This document shows, piece by piece, positions 1 through 10,581 of a DNA stretch of 64,000 nt (its first letter is position 1; each line of letters opens with the position of its first letter). This DNA comes from Trichomonas vaginalis G3. Taxonomy: Eukaryota > Parabasalia > Trichomonadida > Trichomonadidae. Position numbers and translations under genes: made by a program. The stretch covers positions 62,001 through 126,000 of the forward strand of contig NC_067205.1 in NCBI RefSeq assembly GCF_026262505.1. Reading direction: 5' to 3'. The notes under the pieces were generated by a model, which was not told the DNA's origin, made no database searches, and saw only the letters and a program-made list of their open reading frames with translations.

Positions 1-161
1 CACAATTTTGAGGATTTCTTTGATCAAATTAGAAAGTCCTCAAAATAAAGAAAGCATTAAGCGCTTCATTCTCATTATCTGAAGCACTGAATTTTTTAAC
101 AAAATTTAATCACTAAATGATGATTTTTTTTATTAAAATCTAACTAATATAGAATATATGT

Positions 162-1364
162 TTAGTTAAGAGCGCTGTACAATCCATCGTCGGCTTTATT
201 TGGTTCTGTGACGTAGAACAAGCCGAACAAGAATGAGAATACAGAGATGAAAGCGAAGATTGAGATAGACCAGAATGTTCCGATTGCTTTATCCAATGGA
301 GTGAAGATCTGGATGACAGTGAAAGCACACAACCAGTTTGCTGATGATGCAATACTTGTTGCAGCCGATCTAACAGCAGATGGGAAAAGTTCTGGAACAA
401 TGTACCACGCGACAGGACCAGTGCCGAGACCGAAGAAGAAGAGGAATCCGAAGATGGCAGCGACTGGAGCAATTTGTCCCCATTTGTATTTGACTGAGAA
501 TCCATATAACAATGAGAAAACAACAAGGCCACCAGCACTTGTGCACCAAGCAACTCTTCTGCCGGCCCACTCAACGAACAATGAGGAGAGGAAGATTGTA
601 ATGATCTGGGCGCTGCAGGCAATGGCTGATGCGATACCGGAATCGACTTTGATGCCTGCGTTGTTGAATAATGTTGTAAGGTTTGTAAGGATACCGTTGA
701 TACCGCAGAATTGCTGGAAGAACATAAGAGCGATGCCAACAATAAGACCTTTGGCGTATTTCTTCTGGAAAACTGATTCTTCGTTGGTTTCTTCCTTGTC
801 TGAAACGGCTGGTGACTCTCTGACAAACCAAATAAGTAAACCATTCAGTGCGCAAATACCGCCACCAATGATTGTTAACTCACGCCAGTTCAACCAGTTG
901 CCGCACAGGTAAACAATGACGAGACCGATGGCAATGCCAAGATTGTTTAATGTTCCGAAGAAAGCTGTGTGATCCTTTGGCGCAATTTCGACAATATACA
1001 TTGGAACAATGGAAGAATAAGCTCCCATGACTGATCCGAGGAAAGCACGAATGACAACACCGAGCCAGAACAACTTCTTTGTCATTAAAAGCAATAAGCC
1101 CCAGAAAATTGCACCAACAACGGAAATAATGAAAGCTGTTACACGACGGCCAAAGAATTTGAGAAGAAGGTGAGAGCAGAATGGGCCAACGATAGCAATA
1201 AGTGATGAAATTGAGTTGAAAATGGTAGCTTGGAAGTCAGTTAAATTAAAATCTTTTTGAATTACAGGAACAACTGGTGATGGGTAGCCCAGGACGTAGC
1301 CAAATGTTAGGGCACCAAGCATAATTACTAGAGCTTCAAGAAGAAGAGGTCCACAATAAACCAT
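162..1364 (-). CDS. MFS sugar transporter (GLUT/SP family)
   Basis: A 400-residue polytopic membrane protein that probably moves hexoses across the plasma membrane. Seen in the sequence: about 12 hydrophobic segments; the loop 2-3 motif FGRR near residues 70-74; PMYIVEIAPKDHT after helix 4; QQFCGING at the start of helix 7; WAGRR in loop 8-9; and GPVAWYIVPELFPSAVRS in helix 10 and the following loop. These are signatures of the sugar porter family. The central loop between helices 6 and 7 is short, so the protein is about 80-100 residues smaller than animal GLUTs. The start is an ATG with a TCATTTT Initiator-like motif about 17 bases upstream. The substrate is not determinable from the sequence. 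Confidence 0.93.
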   Translation of the reverse strand: MVYCGPLLLEALVIMLGALTFGYVLGYPSPVVPVIQKDFNLTDFQATIFNSISSLIAIVGPFCSHLLLKFFGRRVTAFIISVVGAIFWGLLLLMTKKLFWLGVVIRAFLGSVMGAYSSIVPMYIVEIAPKDHTAFFGTLNNLGIAIGLVIVYLCGNWLNWRELTIIGGGICALNGLLIWFVRESPAVSDKEETNEESVFQKKYAKGLIVGIALMFFQQFCGINGILTNLTTLFNNAGIKVDSGIASAIACSAQIITIFLSSLFVEWAGRRVAWCTSAGGLVVFSLLYGFSVKYKWGQIAPVAAIFGFLFFFGLGTGPVAWYIVPELFPSAVRSAATSIASSANWLCAFTVIQIFTPLDKAIGTFWSISIFAFISVFSFLFGLFYVTEPNKADDGLYSALN

Positions 1365-1374
1365 TCTCCGAAAG

Positions 1375-1384
1375 AAAAAAATGA
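1375..1384 (-). promoter_or_regulatory. Initiator (Inr)-like motif of the sugar transporter
   Basis: The sense strand reads TCATTTTTTT, with the presumed +1 A about 17 bases before the ATG at 1364. Trichomonad core promoters use an Inr of the form TCA(+1)Py(T/A) close to the start codon. The match is by eye only. Confidence 0.5.
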
Positions 1385-2197
1385 ATTTGAGAGGATAAAT
1401 TTATGCCATCAGAAGAAGTGTTCATTTTCGGAATTTTGGGATTAATTTGAAGTGTTCACACTAAGAATATGCTAATTTTTTGAAGTTCAATCATCGTTTG
1501 AAAAATCGATTGTCAGACCAATCTAAATTTTGCCGATAGGCTTACATTAATGGCATAACGAGATTAAGTATGCCAATTAAAGTATGGATACACATGTTTT
1601 GGATATCAAAATCTGATTTTATCGTTGAATATTATGTTGAAAAGACAAAAATCTAGAAAAAAATATGAGTTCCTTTACTGAATAGGCATATTTCTTGATA
1701 TTGCTTCTAAATGAATCTACCATAAGGCTTTCTATTCATTTTATTAAATTGTTCCATTCCTGAATAGCAAAGAATTCATTCAAAACGATTAGATGTTCAG
1801 ATCATCAGTTATCAAGTTCCATTTGAAACCAAATAGCAATCTTATCTATATATTAACCCTTTATTTAAGGTAAATATTTGAAGTCCAGAAAATTATTAGC
1901 TTTTTTACAAAATAATTGATGAAAAATGTAATGTATTGCTAAATTGAAATCACACTAGCTTATTAATTATGCCTAAATACTATATTTTAAATATCATATT
2001 AATTGTTTCTCATTAATGAAACGAATCACTAGGAATTTACAAATGAGTATAGGATTGCAGAGTTAAATACAAACAAAAGGATTGTAAATGAACCATATGA
2101 TTTTTTCATATCATCAAAACGAAAGAAGTCGCATATAGAAAAGTCATACATATTTAATTTATCTATAACGACAAACAAAAATTAATAAAAACAGTAT
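1385..2197. other. AT-rich intergenic region, no gene seen
   Basis: About 0.8 kb between the sugar transporter promoter and the next gene. I see no coding potential, RNA gene or repeat. Confidence 0.6.
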
Positions 2198-2929
2198 TCA
2201 TTTCCTTGATGAAAATTTTGTACCCGCATTTTGACCTTTTAAGCGATCCGGATCGAGCAAACTACCGTTTACCTTATTACTGCATGGGAAGAATCCGTAC
2301 AAGTAATTATTACTTCCAAAAGTCTCTTGAACAGGTTTTCGAGTTGGCGGCGAAAGGTTACGAGATTTTACGTGGAAATTACTCGTCTTACATGCAAGAA
2401 TTCTTTCGCGTTCTTTTTTAACTGATATAATTGTAGAATTTACAATCGTTTTGATTTCGTCTGAAGCGTTAATTTTATAGTATAAATCTGAAGGTTTAAC
2501 GTGGAGATTCTTCATTGCTTCTAAAGTTGCAGGTTCTGTGAAGTTAGGGAATGCATAAGGGTTAAAATTTTCGATTGATATCTGATTTGACGAATCAGAT
2601 GAAGGAATAAAACTATTTTGGACTGGCCTAGGCGGTGGAGATTTGGAAATTCGGGGCGAATTAATTGCTGTTTTGATATATCTGTCATTATACAATCCTG
2701 GATTATTAAAAATATATTGATTGTCTTGCAATTCATAAGGTGATTTTACTGCGTTTTTTCTCGATGAATCGATCGATACGCCTTTATCTTGACTTAATAA
2801 GGAATCTAAAGTTGGAAAACAAAAGACAGGTAAGTTTGTGTCACTAGTGACAGGAGTAAGTTTCTTTTGATGTCCGTGATTTCCTCGCTTAGGAAGTCGA
2901 CTACTGAGTATTGCAGGTTGTTGCTTCAT
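2198..2929 (-). CDS. hypothetical protein with A-M-x-N-L-x-V-K-P-x-D-L motif
   Basis: A 243-residue hydrophilic, Pro/Ser/Asn-rich protein without signal peptide or membrane segment. The one recognisable part is near residues 133-150: TLEAMKNLHVKPSDLY, followed by a short Lys/Glu helix containing KKERERIL. The coiled-coil protein at 31282-32604 has the matching block TLQAMQNLGVKPEDL followed by a charged helix, so the two share a small domain. I know of similar short motifs in protist cytoskeletal and basal-body proteins, but placing this gene there is inference. The start is an ATG. No enzyme function is suggested. Confidence 0.75.
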   Translation of the reverse strand: MKQQPAILSSRLPKRGNHGHQKKLTPVTSDTNLPVFCFPTLDSLLSQDKGVSIDSSRKNAVKSPYELQDNQYIFNNPGLYNDRYIKTAINSPRISKSPPPRPVQNSFIPSSDSSNQISIENFNPYAFPNFTEPATLEAMKNLHVKPSDLYYKINASDEIKTIVNSTIISVKKERERILACKTSNFHVKSRNLSPPTRKPVQETFGSNNYLYGFFPCSNKVNGSLLDPDRLKGQNAGTKFSSRK

Positions 2930-4279
2930 TCGATTTTTTTTATTGATTAAACGATCGGTTTGTATTCAAAATTTGTTTTTCAAGATATCGTTGGCACAAT
3001 CATCATGTGCTCTTAATAGTCTGCCGCATCCAAATTCAAAATTATGCTAACTATAACTGCGTAAGTAATCAAATTTAGTTGATTTCTAAGCCACTTTTTG
3101 AAAGCTTAATTAAACAGCTTTTTCAAATCTTTTATCAGATAACTTGCTCTATTAGATATAATTAATAAAATATTTAATTTATTCCGATACACTTAACATA
3201 AAGCGTTTAGAGTTATTCAAAATTTTTCTTTGTGAGTATATCATACAAATTGATTTGTTGATTAATATATAATTATTGTTATAAAATTTGATAACCGACG
3301 TTGTATATGAAAATTTCAAAGTTTATTTTGTTCCAGTATAGTGATTCTGTTTTATAATTTGACTTTTTATCGTTTTTATCAAAAATTTCTTTTCAAAATT
3401 TTCCTAACTCAAAACTATTGTATTTCAAGTATTCCGGTTGTGCAGTTATTACCTTAACAAACTAGAATGGATTTAATGAATAGAATAAAAGTATGCGTTT
3501 AAAGTCAAGATATATCAAGGAGTAAAATTAAATTCACCATTTTTCTCTTGAACTATATAATTTTATGCATATAAGAGATATTATTAACACAAAATTATAG
3601 AATATTCATTATTTTTATTTGATCAATTTTGGTCACTCGCCGCGTATAAGTATTTGTTGATCATTTATTAGTTATCACATGATATCGATACAAAACATTG
3701 TCTTCATAATTATATAAACACAACATTTTGTGTGTTTTAACTTATTTTCGCTAACAAAAGGATGTTTCATTCAAAATTCAATATTAAAACTATCATAATA
3801 TGTTAATATTACATTTTGGACACACTATTACTCATTGTTTTGCTATTTTTGATCTTGAATTTTCTGATTTTCAAAAATTTAAAAGAAAAATACAATTAAA
3901 CACTCATTTACTTGTTTCTATTCAGTAAATTAGTATCTTTTACATTTCATTCTCAAGAATATGTTTTAGAGTTTAAACAGAAAGAGAAACAAACTTAAGA
4001 ATACACATTGTTGTTCGATTGATCAATTTCATTCTCAAGGCTCTTGAATGATTATGGCCGTTTCCATAACAAAAAGATTTTTATTACGTATTTCATTCTA
4101 TGATGATTTATCAAAATTCGAAATATTACGCTGAAATATGAATATTGTTGAGTTGGATTTGTGTTTTGAAGTATTAAAGAAGCAAGCGTAATAAACATAT
4201 CAACTACAATGAGATAAACAAGCTTCTGTGAGTTTATCCATTTGTGTTGAGTAGTTTCTTTTTTTCCGCTTTCTACTGA
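2930..4279. other. AT-rich intergenic region, no gene seen
   Basis: About 1.35 kb of very AT-rich DNA with no long open frame and no clear RNA gene. The right edge borders the duplicated block that begins near 4280. Confidence 0.55.
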
Positions 4280-5701
4280 ATTTGAACATTAGACAAAACA
4301 TCGCTCTGGTCATTAATTTCGCAGTGGAAAAAGCTTTTCGTATCGATTTGATTCATAATCACATAGAATTCGAAAAGTTATTTGTTGCTGAGAAACGTAG
4401 TTAAAGTTTATAAGAAGTATGTGTGACAATGTTTGCGATGTACATGAATTTTGTGGATTTGAAGTTTGGTGGTTGGAATTCTGTATCAATTAATTTTTAT
4501 TTCCTTGGAATAATAACATAATTTTCGCTTGATTATCTTTTCCTCAGATATACGTATGTATGTGAGAGTTATGAAAACTACTCTCAGAGGATATTTCAAT
4601 TATACAACGATGTACAAAAAAGGGAAGTTCCTCCATTTTTTTAATTTTTTTAATTTTTTTTTTCTCCAAAATCTTTGCTCAACTCTAGCTTTCAATGAGG
4701 CTGGAGTTCCGAGCGAGATATGGGAAGAATACTTTGGCCAGCCAACACAAGACTATACTGATATCACAGATAACAAAAAACCAACTATTTCTTCAAACTT
4801 TTTCTTACTTTCTTCCGATTTCAAAGATTTTTCCGACAATGTTATTAATTGCGCAAAGGATTCTATCAAATTACTCCATTCTATCTGTACATACAGTAAT
4901 ATTACTCGCTCTTCAGGAGACGGTGGCTGCATCTACTTCTCATGTTCTAGTTCTATTGTTCAAGACCGATTCTGTTCATTTAAATGCTACACACCAGGCA
5001 ATGGAAAACATTCATACACACATGTTAAAACAAAAACAAACAAAAATGTTGTAAATTTAAGTTCTCTCTATCAATGCGGTCATGATAACACTGGATATTC
5101 CAGTATATTTCATTACAATGGATTACAAAGTCTAATTTCTACAAACAACACTAAAACAAGATGTCAAGACTGTGCTGGTTATTGTTTTGAAAATAGTCCA
5201 GTTAATATTAACTATTGTTGTTTCATTTCTAATGATAATCATGAATCAGATTTAGTTTGCATGTGTCATTATGAAACACCTGATTCATTTTTGAAAAGAT
5301 CTTTATTCAGAAACAACTCATGTTATATTGGTGATTATTATTTAGGTCTTATTCATTCTTCTTATTCATCAAATGTTACTGTTTCAGAATGTATTTTCTT
5401 AAAAAACAAAGCAGATAATACTTTTAGTGCAGATTATCGTGGTATTATAACAGTTATAAACTGTACTGGAGATGTTTTGACTGCAAGTAGTTATGATGCT
5501 TCAGTTTATACAAATGAAATGCGAAATAGTTCTTTTGATCTTACACTTTCATTACTTTCATTAGGAAAATGTGAAGCAGAATTTCCATTTTCATTTGAAC
5601 TTATTTTATTTAGAAGTAAAAATAAGAAAAAACTTGTTTTTGAAGATCTTCTTTCATTTAATTTTTCTCTTGAATGTTTAATTAATTTAAGTAGATCATA
5701 A
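4280..5701 (+). repeat. copy A of a dispersed ~1.4-kb duplication
   Basis: This segment aligns by eye with 43010-44451. The far upstream part (about 4280-4500) is moderately conserved. About 90 bases just before the gene are nearly identical, and the coding part is very similar. The duplication therefore includes the promoter as well as the gene. No inverted ends or target duplication are evident. Confidence 0.8.
4610..5701 (+). CDS. secreted beta-helix (Pmp-like) surface protein, copy A
   Basis: A 363-residue protein if it starts at the ATG at 4610. That start gives a clear signal peptide: MYKKGK, then a Phe-rich hydrophobic core ending near LCSTLAF. ATGs at 4556 and 4571 are in frame but would bury the signal. 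The rest consists of short imperfect repeats rich in Ser, Asn and Cys, such as GGCIYFSCSSS, CCFISNDN and ECIFLKNKA, which is the pattern of a right-handed parallel beta-helix. There is no C-terminal membrane helix, so the protein may be secreted or held by disulfides. The paralogue at 43369-44451 shares long nucleotide-identical blocks broken by clustered amino-acid changes. The role as a surface or adhesin-like protein is inference. Confidence 0.85.
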   Translation: MYKKGKFLHFFNFFNFFFLQNLCSTLAFNEAGVPSEIWEEYFGQPTQDYTDITDNKKPTISSNFFLLSSDFKDFSDNVINCAKDSIKLLHSICTYSNITRSSGDGGCIYFSCSSSIVQDRFCSFKCYTPGNGKHSYTHVKTKTNKNVVNLSSLYQCGHDNTGYSSIFHYNGLQSLISTNNTKTRCQDCAGYCFENSPVNINYCCFISNDNHESDLVCMCHYETPDSFLKRSLFRNNSCYIGDYYLGLIHSSYSSNVTVSECIFLKNKADNTFSADYRGIITVINCTGDVLTASSYDASVYTNEMRNSSFDLTLSLLSLGKCEAEFPFSFELILFRSKNKKKLVFEDLLSFNFSLECLINLSRS

Positions 5702-5724
5702 ACACTTATTTTGTATTATAATTA

Positions 5725-5810
5725 TATAGGGAGCGGTTTAAGAAGGCATTCGACTTGAGGTGACCCAATAGGCATGAAGGGGGACAACACTGCGTCCTTA
5801 TATCATTTGC
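5725..5810. other. GC-rich island of unknown nature
   Basis: About 75 bases just after the beta-helix gene stop are clearly richer in G and C than the flanks. They include a small hairpin, GGAC-loop-GTCC, near 5780-5797. The block is not present after the second copy of the gene. It lacks the TTCGA arm and overall fold of a tRNA. It could be a small structured RNA or a remnant of inserted DNA. Confidence 0.35.
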
Positions 5811-6014
5811 ATCTTGAATATTTGATTGAGACCAAAAAATTACTTCGAAAAAATTTGATCAGTATTGTACAATCAAACACACTATCGCGTACATATCTTC
5901 TTCAATACTAATAGAACCGAATTTAGAGAATCCTTATCATATTAGTAAAGCAATTAGGCGAAAAAAAAAGAAGAAATTGGAAAAAAAATACATTTACAAA
6001 CAAATAGCAACAAC

Positions 6015-6935
6015 TTACCAGCCAGAATAGCTATTCCTATTCTTTTGAGCAATAAATTTGGCAGTATCTGTCAGTGATGACTTGGCACTTGATGCCAAAA
6101 CGCCAGATTGAATACGGGAGTTGCATAATGCTCTCTTTGATAAGCGGACAGTTTCTAGCATTCGCTTTACTTCGTAAATTGTAGGTCTTTCAGCCGGATT
6201 TTTAGTCAAGCAAGCGTTTATTACAGTCCTCATTGTTCGTGAAATGTAAATTAAATGATCTCGTCCATTTCTAAGCTCATGAATACAGTAGTTGATATTC
6301 TTTGAACTGAAAACTGATCTTCCAGAAGCAATTGAGTACAGAGTAACTCCAAGTGACCATACATCTGCTTTAAATGGATCGTAAATTGATGAATACGATA
6401 TTTCTGGAGCAGAATAAAATTTTACGATTAAATTTTGGTCAGTTTCTACAGAAGATGTGCCGCGTGCTGAACCAAAATCACGTAGTTTGATAGATCCTGT
6501 TTCATCCAGTAAAATATTTGAAGGCTGGATGTTTCCATGAGAATATCCTCTTGAATGCATTGCACAGAGGGCACTGATAAGGTCACGCGCATAAGTCATG
6601 AGTTGTGTATCACGTAATTTTTGTGTTGAGCCAATGAATTGATTTAACGTTCCCTGGCTACAATACTCAATTATTAAAAAGAGGTATAAATCTTTCCTAA
6701 ATGCGTCAAAAATGCGAACAATGTTGGGATGGTCCAAAGCAAGCAATGCATCGACTTCTCTGCTATAAGATTCGTTGATAGATCTATCTTTGGGGTTGTC
6801 ATGAGTAACTTTGCAAATGTAAGTTTGGTGATAATTCAGGCATTTGATAAGAAGTATCTGAGAGGAATGTCCATTATACAGAACCTTCACGAATTCGTAT
6901 CCATATTGATGAAGGATATTAGATATAGCTTCCAT
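6015..6935 (-). CDS. predicted pseudokinase (CAMK-like protein kinase fold)
   Basis: A 306-residue protein that is almost entirely a kinase domain. Present: VAIK-type Lys42 (YICKV), a helix-C Glu near residue 60, DFG at 153-155, SAPE in the activation segment, and DVWSLGV in helix F. Altered: the Gly-rich loop is not recognisable, and the catalytic HRDxKxxN is HGNIQPSN at 133-140, so the catalytic Asp is Asn and the loop Lys is Gln. By family knowledge this predicts loss or strong loss of phosphotransfer, with a likely scaffold or regulatory role. The start is an ATG with TCATTTTT about 12 bases upstream. The frame is intact over its full length, so the gene looks maintained rather than decayed. 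Confidence 0.88.
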   Translation of the reverse strand: MEAISNILHQYGYEFVKVLYNGHSSQILLIKCLNYHQTYICKVTHDNPKDRSINESYSREVDALLALDHPNIVRIFDAFRKDLYLFLIIEYCSQGTLNQFIGSTQKLRDTQLMTYARDLISALCAMHSRGYSHGNIQPSNILLDETGSIKLRDFGSARGTSSVETDQNLIVKFYSAPEISYSSIYDPFKADVWSLGVTLYSIASGRSVFSSKNINYCIHELRNGRDHLIYISRTMRTVINACLTKNPAERPTIYEVKRMLETVRLSKRALCNSRIQSGVLASSAKSSLTDTAKFIAQKNRNSYSGW

Positions 6936-6941
6936 TTTGAG

Positions 6942-6949
6942 AAAAATGA
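6942..6949 (-). promoter_or_regulatory. Inr-like motif of the pseudokinase gene
   Basis: The sense strand reads TCATTTTT, about 12 bases before the ATG at 6935. It matches the trichomonad Inr form. Confidence 0.55.
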
Positions 6950-8530
6950 AATGTTTTCAATTATTTGAATTTGATTTTGACAGAATCTGATTATAACTTA
7001 ACTTGATATAGGCCAATAAAATATGTTTACGCTAATTGACTGTGAAAAAATTTGAATCATCAATGAATTTTCTTGATTTTTGAGAGTGTTTAGAATTTAA
7101 ATTGGTAATTGAAATTTTCTAATCTCAAAATTACTTGGAGATGATTGTGATATAAATGAAATAATCAACAAATAAAAATATAAAATTGTTCTGAAAAATT
7201 TGCTTCATCAAAAGCCAAATGTCATTGAAGAAGTTGAAAAGTTTCATTATAATATAGTTATGAATCAAATATTTTCGGTGGCTCAAAAAAGGGAAACAGA
7301 TTGATAAATTGAAATTCGAGTTTGAATGTATTGATAAAATTTTAATAAAAATAGAAATTCTTGATTGTACTATTATCATAAAATGATTTTCATTCGGGAA
7401 GATAAAAAAATAAAAAAAATTAATATATTGAATACTATTCAAATCATTCTCAATTCAAATTTGTCGAAGATATAAAACATTGTTTGAATTAATACTAGAT
7501 GATTTTTATACTTGATCGGAAATTTTTTTTGACAGATTTTACGGTTCAAACTCAAATAAAATGACAATCCTCTTAAATAGATTGTGAGAGATTTTATACA
7601 TGTTATGGAATAATTCGTTTGATCATTCCTAGGTATAACATAACTTCAAAAATTAAACTTCAATTTCGAATTTTTTCAAATCATTACCAAATTTAATACA
7701 ATTAATATTCAGTCAATATTTACTGAACGAAAATTTTTCGTGACAAAAATTACTATTCAATTTAAATTATAAAACCGATTTATCAATAGTATTCAAAATT
7801 CTTATCTGCTCTATGTTTAATAAGCAATGAATGATGCATTATTCAGATCATGAAGTTAGGATGCATGTTAAAAACTATATGATCGCGATTCTGATAAGAA
7901 AATTATTTTCGATACCTCATAAAACTCTCTTGTTGTCTGTTATAAATTCTAATTAATTGATTACATATAAGGTTTATATTGTTCATTTGCATATACTGTT
8001 AACATTCGTTCACTTTGCTATTCTATTTAAATAACCAGCATTTGTTCGAATAACATTTAATAATATTGCTCATATATTATCATTTGACAAACGTTCTGTA
8101 ATCTCAATCTTTAATTACCAAATCCAAAGACAGATAAATATACAAATCTTTATTTAATTGAATTGGATTCAAACACTTCCAAGAAATTCAACCTCAGATC
8201 AAGTATTTGGTATGATTATTTTTTCGATAATTTTTTTATAAACAAAAATTAAGATATCGAGTTAATAATTTATTTGATTTTAAATCCCTATGCTTCACAA
8301 ACAATGTTCCCTATTATATATTACCTCAAATTATGATTAATAAGAAATTTCAAGATGAAATTTAGAGTTACATAAGCAGAATCCCCTGTCTCGATCATAA
8401 ATCCATCAGGTTCCTTCATTAAATTTATATAATGTTTGATTTTTTGTATTTTCATGAGAAACAAAAGAAAATTATTGGAAAAAAACATAACATCATCAGT
8501 TATATATAAATCTAATTCATTGACCATGTG
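6950..8530. other. AT-rich intergenic region, no gene seen
   Basis: About 1.6 kb. Open stretches here, for example 7131-7442 on the minus strand, are Phe/Ile/Asn-rich translations of AT-rich DNA with no domain and no homology within the window. Confidence 0.55.
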
Positions 8531-9768
8531 TTAATTCAATTCAAAGTATTGGCCTTTTACATCAAACGTCTGAAGACCGAAATAATAATTTCCGTAAGTA
8601 TTTGTACCAATTTGCGTTATCTTAAAGCATTTAAATTTGCCTTCAATATCAATATCTTTCTTAAATGTTTGATTTAGTGATAAAGGATTGTTTTCCACTT
8701 CATCAATTATTATCCATTCTCCATCTATAGTTTTGCCTTCCAAACGCCAGCTTTGAAGACAATAATCTTGGTTTGTGCGAGAACATCTTGAAACTATTTC
8801 ATATTTTTCAGGAATAAAGTAACCATCTTTAATTTTGAACTTAAACCAAGAATTTTCTTCATCCTCTGTCTGTACATCTCTATCAGGTAATTCGAAATTG
8901 TTAATTTGGTCAAGTTCTGATTTTTTAAGATCCGAAGAACATTCAATTTCATATTTTTTATTTTGTGTCATAGAAGTTTGACTTCCTTTGATTGGAGTAT
9001 TTCGTGGATATCGTGTTAGTTTAGAAAGATCTGCATTTAAACGCTTTTTCAAACAATTCCAAATGGGATCGAATTCATTGGAAACAAGGCCATCTACGAA
9101 GTCGCAGAATTCAGAAATGCACAACTTTGAAACATATTCAAGATGTATATCTTTGAAAAGACGGATGAATTCTGGTTTTACCTTTGAAAGGCCAATTATG
9201 TATTTTAATAATTGATCTTCACTATTAACAACTAGCTTTTGGCAAAGTAAAAGGTATTCAACGAAGTCAAAGCCTAAATTGATTGAGCAAGGAATTAAAT
9301 CGTTGAGATTGTATGAGTAGAAATGGCTTGCTATATATTCGATTTCCTCAGCATGATTATACAGATTATCCTTTTCAATAAGCGAAGATATGTTTTTAAT
9401 TGATAAATCTTCTATTTTCGTATTAATTTGACTTATTTTCTTAAGTTTTTTATCCCAAGAGTTTCACCTATCCTTGATAGGTCATCAAATGTCTTCTTAT
9501 CAACTTTGGCTTTTAAAACTCCTGTTCTGATGTAATTTTTAAAAAGTTCAAACGCAGTATGACTTATTCGAATATCAAAACTGAACTTCCTTGTAGCTAG
9601 ATCAGTCAAATGGATTTGTTGAATACTTTCACTGATTAATACGGCAACATTCATTGACGTTTCAATTTGATGGTTTTGCAAAGCAATAATGCATTTATCC
9701 CCTTCTAGTGCAGCAAGAACTTGAATATTTTTGGAAACTAAATTTATACCTATTTGATTATGTGTCAT
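8531..9768 (-). pseudogene. trichomonad F5/8-C (discoidin) family protein, one frameshift
   Basis: Two adjacent frames together resemble a known trichomonad family with a BTB-like N-terminus and a C-terminal discoidin (F5/8 type C) domain. The first frame, from the ATG at 9768 to the stop at 9433, carries the N-terminal part (ISHTAFELFKNYI, then LGIKNLRK). The second frame is open from 9463 to 8531. It continues with a helical middle region and the discoidin core: WFKFKIKDGYFIPEKYEI, SWRLEG, and FKITQIGTN. The shift lies in an A-rich run near 9433-9440, where one base more would keep the frame open. It may be a real mutation or a homopolymer sequence error. Such proteins are cytoplasmic or surface binding proteins of unknown role. 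Confidence 0.75.
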
Positions 9769-10581
9769 TATTATGTATATAATATCGGTGCTGCACGCCG
9801 TTAAATATCATAGTCAATAGCATATGATTTGGGCTAAAGTTGATGAAAATAGATATCAAAGTCTGAGATATATCTATTAAACTTGAATTAAGCAATATTC
9901 TTAAATTTAGATAGTGGAGCTTTATTTACATGTCAATTGCCAAGTCACTTTTATTATGAAAAAATATTTTTTATTTACAAAGTCAAGTTGACGCGATTTT
10001 GCCAATTGTAATTCTAGATATTTTCATGCATCAAAATAGAATTGCATTGGCATGTAGATAGTAAATCACTAATAATTTGAAAAAATCTTGAAAATATTTT
10101 ACTTGTCAGTTTGACGGCAAATTCGGAACTAATCGATTTTGAACCTAAGTTTTTATTAATATTGAATATCCTTATGATAAAGAGACTAAAACAATGAAAA
10201 ATAAAATGCAATTATTAGCAGGCTGACAGTGTAAAGTTCTCAAATGTTGAAGTCTTACGGCTGGGTGAAAAATCAAAAATCCAAAATTCGAATTTTTAGA
10301 AATATATGCATATTGTTCTATATCAATTAATTTTCTTCTATTTTTAATGAAATTTCTAAAAAATTGAATTTTGATAATTTCATTAAAGTCAAATTTATAA
10401 ATACATATAAATAGAGATTACATTTGGATAAAAAAATCTTCTCTAACTCCAATTTGAGAAAATAATATTTTGAAATTTGGGAGATTTCTGTTGTTATTTT
10501 AAAAGAAAGATCTCTAATATAAACATTGAATAAAGATAAACATGTTTACACGATTATAAAGAGATAGAAAAAATTATTTAC
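9769..10581. other. AT-rich intergenic region, no gene seen
   Basis: About 0.8 kb between two convergent or co-oriented minus-strand genes. I see nothing coding or structured. Confidence 0.55.

Noticed and set aside
5725-5810. tRNA gene
   Set aside because: No T-arm TTCGA at the right place, no acceptor pairing and no anticodon loop.
7131-7442. Small Phe/Ile-rich protein on the minus strand
   Set aside because: Looks like translated AT-rich noise, with no domain, promoter or conserved partner.
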